Of a stretch of 64,000 nucleotides of DNA, positions 49,967 through 59,262 are shown one piece after another; the stretch's first letter is position 1, and every line of letters starts with the position of its first letter. Made by a program: the position numbers and the translations under genes. The DNA is taken from NCBI RefSeq assembly GCF_024623785.1, contig NZ_JANKBZ010000023.1, positions 62,001 through 126,000 of the forward strand. Reading direction: 5' to 3'. The notes beneath the pieces were generated by a model. It saw only the letters and a program-made list of their open reading frames with translations, was not told where the DNA came from and made no database searches. This DNA comes from Archangium lipolyticum (GTDB taxonomy: Bacteria > Myxococcota > Myxococcia > Myxococcales > Myxococcaceae).

Positions 49967-51420
49967 CACGCCTCCTCCTCGGCGGGAAGGGGCTTCCCGC
50001 GCTCGAGCAACCGCCGCACACGCGCCGCGAGGTAGTCCTCCAGCTCCGACAGCGGGGCCGCGCCCTCCGCGAAGCGCGCGAAGCCGAGCACCGTGGGCAG
50101 ATCCTCCGCGTCCCGCACGCCCACCGTGGGCACGAGGGCTCCAATGCCTCGTGGAGCGTAGAGCTCCGAGGCGAACACGGGGTTGGCGTGGACGAGGGTC
50201 GTCCGGCGCCCCGGGTCCAGCTTCGTGCGGAAGACGCGGGTCACCTCGGCCACGGCGTTGGGCGGATCATTGTCGTAGCCATCGGACACGACGACCACCA
50301 GGTCCGGCATCCAGTCCAGGGCGTCGAGCAGCGGGGTGGCCAGGTCGGTCTGGCCCCGGGCCTCCACGAGCAATGGATCCTCGATGGGGTTCGTCCAGAA
50401 GGCGCGGAACTCGCGGGCCGAGGCGGACAGCAGGTAGTGCGCGGCGAGTGCCACCCCCAGCGGACGGCGGCGCTTTTCGGTGGAGCCGGATGCGGAGTAG
50501 CTGTTGTCCAGCACGGCGGCCACCCGGCCCAGCGGCACCGAGGCCCGGCGCAGCGTCCTCGCGGCGGACTGCTCCAGCGCGGCATGCAGCTCGGCACGCC
50601 GCTCCCGCCGCGTCTCCGGCTTCAGGGAGAGCACGTAGAGCGCCAGCTTCGTGAGCGCGGCCCGCCCGAGGTCGAGGGTGATGGTTCCCTCCTCGCGCGC
50701 CGCGGCACCCTGCAGGCGCAGCCGCTCGGCCACGGTGAGGCGCGGCTCGATGCGCTCGAGGAACACCCCCCGGGGGATGCCGTGCTTCACGGCCAGCCCC
50801 TCGGCGATGGTGAAGGGCAGCTCGAAGAGGGCGTCCTGAGCGAAGTGGGCCTGGCGGAACTTCTCCAGCAGCGGCGTCGTGTACACGCGCTTGCGCCAGC
50901 CCTGGAAGAGGAAGGGGTTCAGCTCACCCGAGAGCTTCAAGTGTCCGTGCGCCACCGTGGCCCGCAGCTTGGCGCGGTACTTCACCGCGTCGAAGCTCAG
51001 GTCCGGCCGCCCCTCCAGGTACTCGCGGGCGATGGCGCGTGCCCGGCGGTTGTTGATGCGCCGCTCGCGCAGCAGCTCCAGCACCCGGAAGGCCCGCTGC
51101 GGGGGCAGGGCCCGGAGCGCCGAGGCGATGAGCGCTCCCTCCTCGCGCCGGTCCTCGGGGGACGTCTGCTTCCCGGTGGCCAGCAGGTTGAGGATGATCT
51201 GCGCCTGGTTGAAGTGGTTGATGCCCGCGGCCAGCGTCCTCGCGTAGAGGCGGCGGTAGTTGCCCAGGATGTACTCGTGCAGGAAGTCGATGGCGACCGA
51301 CTGGCCTCGCGCGTCGTTGTAGAACTCGCGCTGCCCCGTGCAGGAGAAGCACGCGTTCACGAACATCACCAGATCCTCGCGGGCAACCTGCTCGGCGCGC
51401 GCCAGCGCCAGGTCCTTCAC
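49966..51420 (-). CDS. vWA-domain protein with TROVE-like helical N-domain
   Basis: The 484-residue protein has an N-terminal alpha-helical repeat region (1-290) reminiscent of the TROVE module of Ro-type RNA-binding proteins: AREDLVMFVNACFSCTGQRE and ALRALPPQRAFRVLELLRER. A von Willebrand factor A domain follows (300-450) with the MIDAS residues in VAAVLDNSYSASGS, TDLATPLLDAL and VVVVSDGYDN. The GTG at 51420 is chosen because GAAGGAG stands 6 bases upstream. It is the first gene of the pair with the ARPP-2-like gene. Ro-like bacterial proteins bind Y-like RNAs; whether this one does is untested. Confidence 0.72.
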   Translation of the reverse strand: MKDLALARAEQVAREDLVMFVNACFSCTGQREFYNDARGQSVAIDFLHEYILGNYRRLYARTLAAGINHFNQAQIILNLLATGKQTSPEDRREEGALIASALRALPPQRAFRVLELLRERRINNRRARAIAREYLEGRPDLSFDAVKYRAKLRATVAHGHLKLSGELNPFLFQGWRKRVYTTPLLEKFRQAHFAQDALFELPFTIAEGLAVKHGIPRGVFLERIEPRLTVAERLRLQGAAAREEGTITLDLGRAALTKLALYVLSLKPETRRERRAELHAALEQSAARTLRRASVPLGRVAAVLDNSYSASGSTEKRRRPLGVALAAHYLLSASAREFRAFWTNPIEDPLLVEARGQTDLATPLLDALDWMPDLVVVVSDGYDNDPPNAVAEVTRVFRTKLDPGRRTTLVHANPVFASELYAPRGIGALVPTVGVRDAEDLPTVLGFARFAEGAAPLSELEDYLAARVRRLLERGKPLPAEEEA

Positions 51421-51601
51421 GGCGGACTCCTTCGAACCTGTCCGGGGCTCGGGCGGAAGAAAGGAGCCGCTCGGGGAGAGAGGACACGACCAGCTAGTCA
51501 AGCTCCAAAGGCTCGGTTCGGAAGTCGCATCACAGTCCCGCGAGCGGCCCCATCACCCTACCATGACGGGCGCGCCGCTTCAGCCTGACACCCGGGCCGC
51601 A

Positions 51602-52537
51602 TCAGGACGCCGGGCGCGGGGTCCGCGGGGACTCGCGCGGAGGGACCGGGAGCGTGCTCTCCCGGACCGGCCAGGGCTCTCCCGTGCGGCTGCCGTGGCG
51701 CCGGGCGTAGACCTGGGTGAACTCCGCTCCCAGGAAGAGGATCTGCGCCGAGTAGTAGACCCAGATGAGCACGACGGCCAGCGAGCCCGCCGCGCCGTAG
51801 CTCGAGGCGACGGTGCTCCGTCCCAGGTACAGGCCGATGCCGAACTTCCCCAGGCTGAAGAGCAGGGACGTCACGGCCGCGCCGAGCCACACATCCCGCC
51901 AGGCGATGTGCGTGTCGGGGAGCAGCTTGAACATCATCGCGAACAGCACGGTGATGACGGCGAAGGAGATGACCAGGTTGAGCCCCTGCCACATCAGCGT
52001 CCAGCCGGGAAACACGTGGTCGAACCAGGCGCCGATTCCCGCCAGCGCGGCGCTCACCACCAGCGAGACGAGCAGCAGGAAGCCAATCACCAGCACCATC
52101 GCGAACGACAGGAAGCGGCTGCGCAGGAAGTTCAGCACTCCGTTGCGTGGCGGAGGCTGGACGTGCCAGATGTGATTGAGCGCCTCCTGGAGCTGCACGA
52201 AGACACCCGTCGCGCCGAAGATCAGGGCGATCACTCCCAGGGCCGTCGCGAGGATTCCAGCGCTCGGCTTCCGGGCGCTGATCATCATCTGCCCGATGAC
52301 CTCGGCGCCGCTATGTCCGACCAGCTCCTGGAGCTGCGCCTGGACCTGGCCCCGTGCCGCCTCCTCGCCGAAGACCATTCCGGCCACGCTGACGGCGATG
52401 ACGAGCACCGGGGCGATCGAGAACATCGTGTAGTACGAGAGCGAGGCCGCGAACATGGGCGCCTTGTCCTCGTTCCACTCCGAGAAGGCCTGCTTCACCA
52501 GCTGGAAGGTGCCTCGGGCACGAAGCGCGACAGTCAT
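51602..52537 (-). CDS. YihY/virulence factor BrkB family membrane protein
   Basis: The 311-residue protein has six to eight hydrophobic segments and the family patterns KAPMFAASLSYYTMFSIAPV, SAGILATALGVIALIFGATG, QEALNHIWHVQP, KLLPDTHIAWRDVWLGAAVT and SYGAAGSLAVVLIWVYYSAQ. YihY proteins were once called ribonuclease BN; their true role is unknown, perhaps transport or envelope function. The C-terminal tail is Pro/Arg-rich. The ATG at 52537 is chosen; one at 52558 is possible. It is divergent from the large kinase-cyclase gene. Confidence 0.92.
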   Translation of the reverse strand: MTVALRARGTFQLVKQAFSEWNEDKAPMFAASLSYYTMFSIAPVLVIAVSVAGMVFGEEAARGQVQAQLQELVGHSGAEVIGQMMISARKPSAGILATALGVIALIFGATGVFVQLQEALNHIWHVQPPPRNGVLNFLRSRFLSFAMVLVIGFLLLVSLVVSAALAGIGAWFDHVFPGWTLMWQGLNLVISFAVITVLFAMMFKLLPDTHIAWRDVWLGAAVTSLLFSLGKFGIGLYLGRSTVASSYGAAGSLAVVLIWVYYSAQILFLGAEFTQVYARRHGSRTGEPWPVRESTLPVPPRESPRTPRPAS

Positions 52538-52720
52538 GGTGGACAGTCCGTACAGCATGCGGCGTGCCAGCCCGCCAGGCGCTCGGTGAGGTCTCGACGA
52601 GAGGAAGGAGCAGCCCTGGTTCCCGGGACCACTCCCGGAAGGAGCGTAATTCTTTCAGTCCTTTTGATGACTCGTCGTTACCCAGGAGGGAGGGCTCACG
52701 CACGGCATGGGGGGCGACTG

Positions 52721-55700
52721 ATGCAGGAGGAACAGATCCAGGAGAGGGTGCAAGGGGACTTGCCCCCGCCAGGGGCTCCCGTCTCCGAGGAGGTGGAGGA
52801 TTTCGAGGACTCCTTCCTGCGCGAGGTGGCCCATGCGGATGCGTTGCTCCGAGTCCCCATGCCCGGGGCGCGGATGGGAGGCCGTGAGGGGCGCCGGTTC
52901 GAGATTCTCGAGGAGCTGGGAGGGGGCGCGATGGGGCGGGTCTTCCGGGCCCGGGACGTCGAGCTCGGGCGCGAGGTGGCCCTCAAGTTCCTGCTGCCCC
53001 GGAACGGGCGGGCCGGTCAGCTGCCAGGCTCCCGGCTGTGGGAGGAGGCTCGGGCCATCGCCCGGCTCGATCACGAGAACATCGTCCGGCTCTTCGATGT
53101 CTCCGAATGGAGCGGTGCGCCCTGGGAGCCCCGTGTCCCCTTCCTGGTGATGGAGTGCCTGGAGGGGGAGTCGCTGACCTCGGTGTTGCGGAGGGGCAGG
53201 CCGGGCCTCCGGCGGACGCTCGAGATCCTGAGCGCCGTGGCCGCGGGTCTGGCCCATGCCCACGCGCACCACATCGTCCACCGGGACCTCAAGCCGAGCA
53301 ACGTCCTCCTCACCCGGGATGGAAGGGTGAAGCTGCTCGACTTCGGTCTGGCGCACCTCATGTCCAGGACGTCCCCGCTCGTGCCCCACCTGCCCACGGC
53401 CGGCACGCCCGCCTATATGGCCCCGGAGCAGTGGCGGGGAGGGACGCAGGACGCGCGGACGGACCTCTGGGCAGCGGGTATCCTGATGTACGAGATGCTC
53501 ACGGGGGAGTTTCCCTATCCGTTCACCTCGCTTCAGGAGCTGCGGGAACGGGTGCTGTCTCCCGACCCGATGCCTTCCGTGCGCGAGCGCGCCCCGGAGC
53601 TCCCCGAGGAGGTGGAGCGGCTCGTGGCCGCTCTGCTGATCAAGGAGCCCTCGCGCCGCCTGGGCACCGCGTCCGAGCTGCGGACGAGGCTGCGCCAGTT
53701 GGAGGACTTGCTCGGACCCTGGCGCGAGACGCCGAAGCTCATGCCGCTCCAGCGGCGGCAGGTGACGCTGGTGTCCTGTACGCTCGTGAGCTGCTCCAGC
53801 GGCGAGGAGTGGCTCGATCCCGAGGACGCCAGCGAGCGGCACGCGGACTTCCACCGCCGCTGCGCGGACATCATCCAGCGGTATGAAGGTGCCATCGCCC
53901 TCTCCATCGGTGGAGAGGTGCTGGCCTGCTTCGGCTATCCCACGGTCCGGGAGGACGACTCGGAGCGCGCGGTCCGCGCGGGGCTCCAGCTGACCCGGTC
54001 CTTTGTGGAGGAAGCCCGGAACCCGGTGTCCCCCGGGCTCGCCGTGCGGGTGGGCATCCACACGGATGAGGTGGTGTTCGACGCGCTCTCCCTGAACGGA
54101 CAGGGGAGGCTGCCCGCCATCCAGGGCGAGGCCCCGCGAGTGGCGGCCTCCCTGTCGCGGCGGGCGGAGGCGGGCACGGTGGTGCTCAGTGGCACCACGT
54201 GGAGGCTCGTGCGTGGCGCCTTCGAGTCCGAGCCGCTCGGACTTCCGTCCGAGGAGGCGTACCGCGTGCTGCGCGAGCGCGAGGTGGCCTCCCGGTTCGA
54301 GCGGGCGCTCGCGGTGGGGGGCCTCTCGCCGCTGGTGGGGCGCGAGCATGAGCTGGCGCGGCTGCGGGGCTTCTGGGCGCGGGCTCGCGATGGGGCCGGC
54401 GCCTGCCTCCTGCTGAGCGGGGAGGCCGGTATCGGCAAGTCCCGCCTCATCCAGGAGTTGTGGGAGCGGGTGTCTCCAGCATCGAACCACCGTCTGCGCG
54501 CCCAGTGCTGGTGGCAGTTCCGCAACAGTGCCTTCTCCCCGGTCATCGAACTGCTGCGGTGCTTCTTCCAGCTCGGACCGGATGAGCTCCAGCGGCGGGA
54601 CATGCGTGAGGTGGAAGCGCGGTTGGTGGGGCTCGGCGTTCCCGCGGTGCTGTGGCGGGAGATCTCCGTGCTCCTCTCCGCTCCCTGTACCGGAGATGCC
54701 TCCTGCCTGCTGTCCCTGGAGAACCAGAAGGAGTGCAAGCGGATCGTGCTCGAGGCGCTGCGGCTCCTGTTCCTCCGGATGGCGGAAGAGCAGCCGGTGC
54801 TGCTCGTCGTCGAGGATCTCCACTGGGCCGACCCCTCCACGTTGGAGCTGCTCGGCCTGCTGAGCGAGCACGTCTCGAAGGCGAGGATCCTCCTCGTCCT
54901 CAGTGCTCGTCCCGAGTTCCAGCCGTCCTGGCCACCACCCCCCGGGTTCCATCGGATCGCGCTCGACCGGCTGCCGTCGGAGTCCACGGTGGCCCTGGTG
55001 CGGGGGCTCGCTCGTGGCAGGGAGCTTCCGCAGGAGACGGTCTCCCAGTTGGTAGCGAAGACGGACGGCATTCCCCTCTTCGTGGAGGAGATGACGCGCC
55101 TGGTGCTCGAGCGGGAGCCGGGCGATCACCTGCCCTCCATCCCCGTCACCCTGCACGAACTGCTGCTGTCCCGGCTGGATGCACTGCCGCCCCGGCAGAA
55201 GGCCCTGGCGCAGCTGTGCGCCGTGGTGGGGCGTGGCTTCAGTCACGCGCTCATCTCCCAGCTCCTCGCCCGGGACGAGACCCTGCTCCAGGAGGACCTC
55301 GCGGGACTCGTCTCGGCGGGGCTGCTGCAACGCTCCCGCGAGGAGCCCGGTGGAGACGAGTACCAGTTCCGCCACGCCCTCATCCAGGAGGCGGCCTACC
55401 AGTCACTGCCGCGCAGCTCGCGCAGGCAGCACCACCGGCGCGTGGCCCAGGCCCTGGTGGAGCGGTTCCAGGACATGGTGAATGCGCGGCCCGAGGTGCT
55501 CGCCCATCACTACACGGAGGCGGGCGAGTACGCGGTGGCCCTCCCTCATTGGGAACGGGCCGCGCAACTGGCCGTCACGCGCTCGGCGACCCTGGAAGCC
55601 CTCTCCCACACGCAGCAGGCGCTGGCGTTGCTGCGCCACCTTCCGGGTCGCCTCGCGCATCAGGCAGACGAGCTGCGTCTGTTGAACGGCCTCGGCATCC

Positions 55701-56851
55701 TGCTGATGGACATCAAGGGCTACGGTTCTCCCGAAGTGGAGCGGACCTATGCCCGGGTGCTGGAGTTGTTCCGCCAGATGGGGGATGCGGCTCCGCGGCT
55801 CGACATGCTCTGGATGGGCCTGGGCGCCTATTTCTCCATGACGGGACGGTTCGACAGGCTGCTCGAGCTTGCCGAGCAGTTGCTGTCGCTGGGCCGGCGC
55901 CGCGAGAGCCCGGAGTTGATTGCCCAGGGTTACCGGATGTTCTCGACCTTGTACTTCAATAAAGGGGAGTTCGACAGGGCCCTGGACTATCGCGAGCAGA
56001 TGACGTGGCTCATGGGTTCGAGGAGTTCGCCGCACGGTGCCGTCGACGAGCGGCTCTGGTTCACCGAGCGGGTGGATGATCTGGTGGTCCAGTCCTTCAT
56101 CTACGTTTTGCGCATGCAACCACATGAGGCCCAACGCCTCATGAACGAGCTGCTCGTGCTGGCCCATGGCTGGCCCGATCCCGTCAACAAGGCCTATGCG
56201 CTGATCTTCGCGACGGGAGTCCATCAGCTCCTCGGAGATGCCCGGAGCACCTTGCGCTTGAGCGAGGAGGGACTCGGTCTCGTCTCCGGCATCTGGGCTC
56301 AACCCCTGGTGGCGGGAGCCAGGTCGCAGCGAGGTTGGGCATTGACGCGCCTGGGGCGGATGACGGAGGGACTCGAGGACATGCGGAGCGGCATCGAGCA
56401 GATGAAGCAGCTGGGCGCCAGGTCCTTCATGCACTATTTCCTCGGACTGCTCGCGGACGTGTATCTGGAGTTGGGGCAGGTGAGGGAAGGGTTGTCCGAG
56501 GTGGAGGCGGGATTGCGGATTTCGGAGGAGACGGGGGCGCGCTTCTTCGAGGCCGAGCTTCACCGGATCCACGGGGAGCTGCTCCGCGCGGACGGGAGGG
56601 AAGCGGAGGCGAGGTGCTGCCTTCTCCAGGCCCTGGCCGTGGCCCGGCGGCAGCGGGCCACTCTTTTCGAGCTGCGGGCCACGTTGGCCCTGGCACGCCA
56701 GCGGGACAGGGGACACCCCGAGGTGGCGCTGCGGAGGCTGGCGCGCCTCCAGGGCCGGTTCGCGCCGGACCTCGACGTGAAGGAACTCCACGAGGCCCGG
56801 CTGCTGCTCGAACAACACCGGGAGGAGGGGCGGGAAGGAATCCCCGCGTGA
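52721..56851 (+). CDS. Kinase-cyclase-ATPase fusion regulator (TOMM-type)
   Basis: The 1376-residue protein has: a Ser/Thr kinase domain (about 60-330) with Lys89, HRDLKPSN (Asp189), DFG at 207-209 and [10 protein letters not shown]; a class III cyclase-like domain (346-520); a AAA/STAND ATPase with Walker A GEAGIGKS at 567-574 and a Walker B-like LLVVEDLHWADPS; and long TPR-like repeats to the end. This order matches the kinase/cyclase fusions of TOMM-type systems. The cyclase site is degenerate: the first metal Asp is Thr (SCTLVSC) and the second stretch is IGGEVLACFG instead of GDG. The ATG at 52721 is chosen with GGGGGG upstream. No TOMM precursor gene is nearby. Confidence 0.9.
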   Translation: MQEEQIQERVQGDLPPPGAPVSEEVEDFEDSFLREVAHADALLRVPMPGARMGGREGRRFEILEELGGGAMGRVFRARDVELGREVALKFLLPRNGRAGQLPGSRLWEEARAIARLDHENIVRLFDVSEWSGAPWEPRVPFLVMECLEGESLTSVLRRGRPGLRRTLEILSAVAAGLAHAHAHHIVHRDLKPSNVLLTRDGRVKLLDFGLAHLMSRTSPLVPHLPTAGTPAYMAPEQWRGGTQDARTDLWAAGILMYEMLTGEFPYPFTSLQELRERVLSPDPMPSVRERAPELPEEVERLVAALLIKEPSRRLGTASELRTRLRQLEDLLGPWRETPKLMPLQRRQVTLVSCTLVSCSSGEEWLDPEDASERHADFHRRCADIIQRYEGAIALSIGGEVLACFGYPTVREDDSERAVRAGLQLTRSFVEEARNPVSPGLAVRVGIHTDEVVFDALSLNGQGRLPAIQGEAPRVAASLSRRAEAGTVVLSGTTWRLVRGAFESEPLGLPSEEAYRVLREREVASRFERALAVGGLSPLVGREHELARLRGFWARARDGAGACLLLSGEAGIGKSRLIQELWERVSPASNHRLRAQCWWQFRNSAFSPVIELLRCFFQLGPDELQRRDMREVEARLVGLGVPAVLWREISVLLSAPCTGDASCLLSLENQKECKRIVLEALRLLFLRMAEEQPVLLVVEDLHWADPSTLELLGLLSEHVSKARILLVLSARPEFQPSWPPPPGFHRIALDRLPSESTVALVRGLARGRELPQETVSQLVAKTDGIPLFVEEMTRLVLEREPGDHLPSIPVTLHELLLSRLDALPPRQKALAQLCAVVGRGFSHALISQLLARDETLLQEDLAGLVSAGLLQRSREEPGGDEYQFRHALIQEAAYQSLPRSSRRQHHRRVAQALVERFQDMVNARPEVLAHHYTEAGEYAVALPHWERAAQLAVTRSATLEALSHTQQALALLRHLPGRLAHQADELRLLNGLGILLMDIKGYGSPEVERTYARVLELFRQMGDAAPRLDMLWMGLGAYFSMTGRFDRLLELAEQLLSLGRRRESPELIAQGYRMFSTLYFNKGEFDRALDYREQMTWLMGSRSSPHGAVDERLWFTERVDDLVVQSFIYVLRMQPHEAQRLMNELLVLAHGWPDPVNKAYALIFATGVHQLLGDARSTLRLSEEGLGLVSGIWAQPLVAGARSQRGWALTRLGRMTEGLEDMRSGIEQMKQLGARSFMHYFLGLLADVYLELGQVREGLSEVEAGLRISEETGARFFEAELHRIHGELLRADGREAEARCCLLQALAVARRQRATLFELRATLALARQRDRGHPEVALRRLARLQGRFAPDLDVKELHEARLLLEQHREEGREGIPA

Positions 56852-56871
56852 GGGGTTCCCCTCCGCCCGGT

Positions 56872-57678
56872 CTACTCCAGGATCTCCACCGCGTCGCCCA
56901 CGCTGATGACGCCGGGGCGCCGCACGATGACGTTCTGGCCGAACATCACCTTGTTCTTCGGGCCCACGCGCCGGTAGGTGGCGAGCGTGCGCAGCGGCTC
57001 CTGCTGGGGATCGGCCCGGGCCGTCTCCGGATCTATGGTGGTGAAGACGCAGCGGTCGCAGGGCTTCACCACGGCCAGCTCCACGGTGCCGATGCGCAGC
57101 CGCTTCCAGCCGTCCTCGGCGAAGGCGCCGCAGCCCTCCACCACGAGGTTGGGACGGAAGCGGGCCATCGGGATGGGGTGCTCCAGGCGCTGGTTGAGGT
57201 CGTCCAGCGAGGCCTGGGAGATGAGCAGCAGGGGAAAGGCATCCGCGAAGCCGACGCGATCCTCCGGGGCCGCGTACTCCGGATCCACCGGGCGGTCCAT
57301 CCGCGCGTCCACGTGCACGAGCACCAGGGGCTGTCCGATGTACTCGGAGAGCCAGCGGTCCGCCTCGGGGGACACGCGGGCGGCGGAGCAGGTGTCGTCC
57401 CACACGGTGACGTCGAGGCGGGGCGCATCGGCTGGGGGCAGGGGGACCTGGAGCTCGGGCATGCCCGGCGCAGACAGCTGGAGCCCCGCTGGCCCGGGGA
57501 CTGCGCGCAGGCGCACGAGCGCGGGAAACTCCCGCCCGGTGATGAAGGAGCCATCCGGGCGGACCGCCATCCACCGGCGGTCATGCTGGATTCCGAGCGG
57601 CTCCACGGTGGCGCGGGTCAGCGGCAGACCCGCGCACGACTTCAAGGGATAGATGGTGAGGGTCGTCAGGGTGGGCAC
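56872..57678 (-). CDS. MOSC-domain protein (YcbX/mARC-like)
   Basis: The 268-residue protein has an N-terminal MOSC beta-barrel domain (IYPLKSCAGLPLTRATVEPL, RRWMAVRPDG) and a C-terminal MOSC domain with the molybdenum-ligand Cys in VVKPCDRCVFTTIDPETA. Such proteins bind the molybdenum cofactor and reduce N-hydroxylated compounds. RFRPNLVVEGCGAFAEDGW and FGQNVIV are also family motifs. It depends on molybdenum, so modABC at 35746-38374 is relevant, though distant. It is convergent with the large fusion gene and 16 bp downstream of the VOC gene. Confidence 0.92.
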   Translation of the reverse strand: MPTLTTLTIYPLKSCAGLPLTRATVEPLGIQHDRRWMAVRPDGSFITGREFPALVRLRAVPGPAGLQLSAPGMPELQVPLPPADAPRLDVTVWDDTCSAARVSPEADRWLSEYIGQPLVLVHVDARMDRPVDPEYAAPEDRVGFADAFPLLLISQASLDDLNQRLEHPIPMARFRPNLVVEGCGAFAEDGWKRLRIGTVELAVVKPCDRCVFTTIDPETARADPQQEPLRTLATYRRVGPKNKVMFGQNVIVRRPGVISVGDAVEILE

Positions 57679-57694
57679 GACTCCTTTATATGCC

Positions 57695-58096
57695 CTATTT
57701 CGACTGCACCAGGTTGTAACGGTTGCCGTGGAGATCCTTGAAGATCAGGTCGCGGCCCCAGGGCAGATCGCGGACCGGTCCTTCCACGGTGACGCCCGCG
57801 GCGGTGAGGGCGCGGTGGTCGGCCTCGATGTCGTCGCTGGCCAGGACGATCATCGCCTGACGGCCGATCTGCTCCGACGCCGTCCTGGCCTCCTCACCCT
57901 TGAACCAGGTGGAGGGATTGAGGAGGGTGAGCTCGAAGTCCGGCTGGCCGACAGGCGAGACGGTGATCCAGCGAGGCCCTTCCGGGCCCATCGGGCTGTC
58001 CGACTGCTTCTTGAAGCCGAGCTTGCCCGTGAAGAAGGCGAGCGCCTCGTCGTCGTCCTTCACGTATACGGTGACGTGGGTGACAGCTTGAATCAT
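57695..58096 (-). CDS. VOC/glyoxalase-family protein
   Basis: The 133-residue protein has the two beta-alpha-beta modules of the vicinal oxygen chelate fold: TVYVKDDDEALAFFTGKLGF at the start and ADHRALTAAGVTVEGPVRDL with FKDLHGNRYNLVQ at the end. Members may be glyoxalases, dioxygenases or resistance proteins; the metal ligands cannot be set with confidence, so the reaction is not known. It starts at an ATG divergent from the cys operon and is probably co-transcribed with the MOSC gene. Confidence 0.9.
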   Translation of the reverse strand: MIQAVTHVTVYVKDDDEALAFFTGKLGFKKQSDSPMGPEGPRWITVSPVGQPDFELTLLNPSTWFKGEEARTASEQIGRQAMIVLASDDIEADHRALTAAGVTVEGPVRDLPWGRDLIFKDLHGNRYNLVQSK

Positions 58097-58503
58097 ATGA
58101 CCTCTGGAGTGGGTTGACGCCGAGGCTTCTATTCAGCCCGCGCCCCAGTGTCAAAGAACCGCGAAGGTCACCCCGGCGGGCTCTCCCCGGGTGGCATCCG
58201 CCATATTGGCGTAATGTCCATCTTGACGGATGACGCCCACCAGCGTTACTAAGGAACCACGATGACGCTCCACCTTTCGACAGTCACCGCACCCACAAAG
58301 TGTCGCTGCTGTCGGATGTGTACCGGCAGCCAGTCAGCGGGTGCCGAGTTCTCGAGGAGCCAGTGACTTCTTGAGCTGTCCCTGACTCGCGGCCCGCCCT
58401 CGGAAGAGGAGACGGGCCGCTTGTCTTTCAAATCCCTTCGTCCCGGCGCGTCCTCGCGAGAGGCGTCCGGTTCCTTTTTGCCTTCTTCGCCCCGGACCCG
58501 GCC
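58097..58503. other. Divergent control region and leader of the cys operon (407 bp)
   Basis: No coding sequence is visible here. It separates the VOC gene from cysH and must hold promoters for both. On the cysH side there is a 7-bp stem with one G-U pair (58309-58315 with 58323-58329) and a stronger hairpin at 58389-58420. I do not recognise a SAM riboswitch or a CysB site. Confidence 0.6.
58389..58428 (+). terminator. Terminator-like hairpin in the cys leader
   Basis: GCGGCCCG (58389-58396) pairs exactly with CGGGCCGC (58413-58420), followed by TTGTCTTT. It lies 75 bp before cysH. It could be an attenuator of the sulfate operon, or the end of a short leader transcript. Confidence 0.45.
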
Positions 58504-59241
58504 ATGTCCTCCACCCTCCAGTCATCCCACGGTGTCTCTCCGGAAGAGTTGCGTACCGCGTCGGAGGAGCTGCGCGACGCACCCGCCGAGGTGGTGCTGG
58601 CCTGGGTCGAGCGGCGGTTCGGCGCGCGCGCGGCCATCGCCTCCAGCTTTGGCGTGGAGGACATGGTCCTCATCGATCTGGCCCGCACGCACGCTCCGAG
58701 CGTGCGCCTGTTCACGCTGGATACCGGCCGGCTGCCTCCGGAGACGTACGAGGTGATGGACGTGGTGCGCCGCCGCTACGGGGTGGAGATCGAGACGTTC
58801 TTCCCGGCGCGCGAGCGCGTGGAGGCGCTGGAGTCCACCAAGGGGTACTTCTCCTTCAAGCAGAGCATCGAGGAGCGCAAGGAGTGCTGCGGCATCCGCA
58901 AGGTGGAGCCGCTGCGGCGCGCGCTCGCCGGGCGTGAGGCCTGGGTGACGGGGCTGCGCCGGGAGCAGTCGGTGACCCGCACCTCGGTGGAGAGCGTGGA
59001 GCTGGATGCCACGCACGGGCTCGTCAAGGTGAGCCCCCTGACGCGTTGGACCTCCCGTGAGGTGTGGGAGTACGTGAAGACACACGGCGTGCCCTACAAC
59101 GCGCTGCACGATCGGGGCTATCCGTCCATCGGGTGCGCCCCCTGCACTCGCGCGGTGCGGCCCTACGAGGACGAGCGCGCCGGCCGCTGGTGGTGGGAGT
59201 CCCCCGAGAACCGCGAGTGCGGGTTGCATGTCCGCCGCTAG
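58504..59241 (+). CDS. cysH: Assimilatory APS reductase (iron-sulfur type)
   Basis: The 245-residue enzyme reduces adenylyl sulfate to sulfite with thioredoxin. The cluster ligands that set APS reductases apart from PAPS reductases are present: Cys128-Cys129 and Cys211-x2-Cys214, plus the catalytic Cys239 in RECGLH. The P-loop-like substrate motif is IASSFGVEDMVLIDL. So sulfate is reduced directly from APS, which fits the non-functional-looking APS kinase tail of CysN. It opens the operon cysH - siroheme genes - cysD - cysN - cysJ. The ATG at 58504 is used. Confidence 0.95.
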   Translation: MSSTLQSSHGVSPEELRTASEELRDAPAEVVLAWVERRFGARAAIASSFGVEDMVLIDLARTHAPSVRLFTLDTGRLPPETYEVMDVVRRRYGVEIETFFPARERVEALESTKGYFSFKQSIEERKECCGIRKVEPLRRALAGREAWVTGLRREQSVTRTSVESVELDATHGLVKVSPLTRWTSREVWEYVKTHGVPYNALHDRGYPSIGCAPCTRAVRPYEDERAGRWWWESPENRECGLHVRR

Positions 59242-59262
59242 TCCGGGCCTCGAGGTTTCGTC

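Noticed and set aside
51338-52720. Upstream extension of the kinase-cyclase gene by about 460 residues
   Set aside because: It is antisense to the YihY gene and encodes no domain; the ATG at 52721 has a purine-rich ribosome site and the kinase follows directly.
52721-56851. Membership of the kinase-cyclase gene in the lanthipeptide cluster
   Set aside because: It lies about 21 kb from the cluster with many unrelated genes between, and its relatives are tied to TOMM systems, not LanM systems.
58389-58428. Known SAM or cobalamin riboswitch in the cys leader
   Set aside because: I see hairpins but not the conserved cores of these riboswitch classes.
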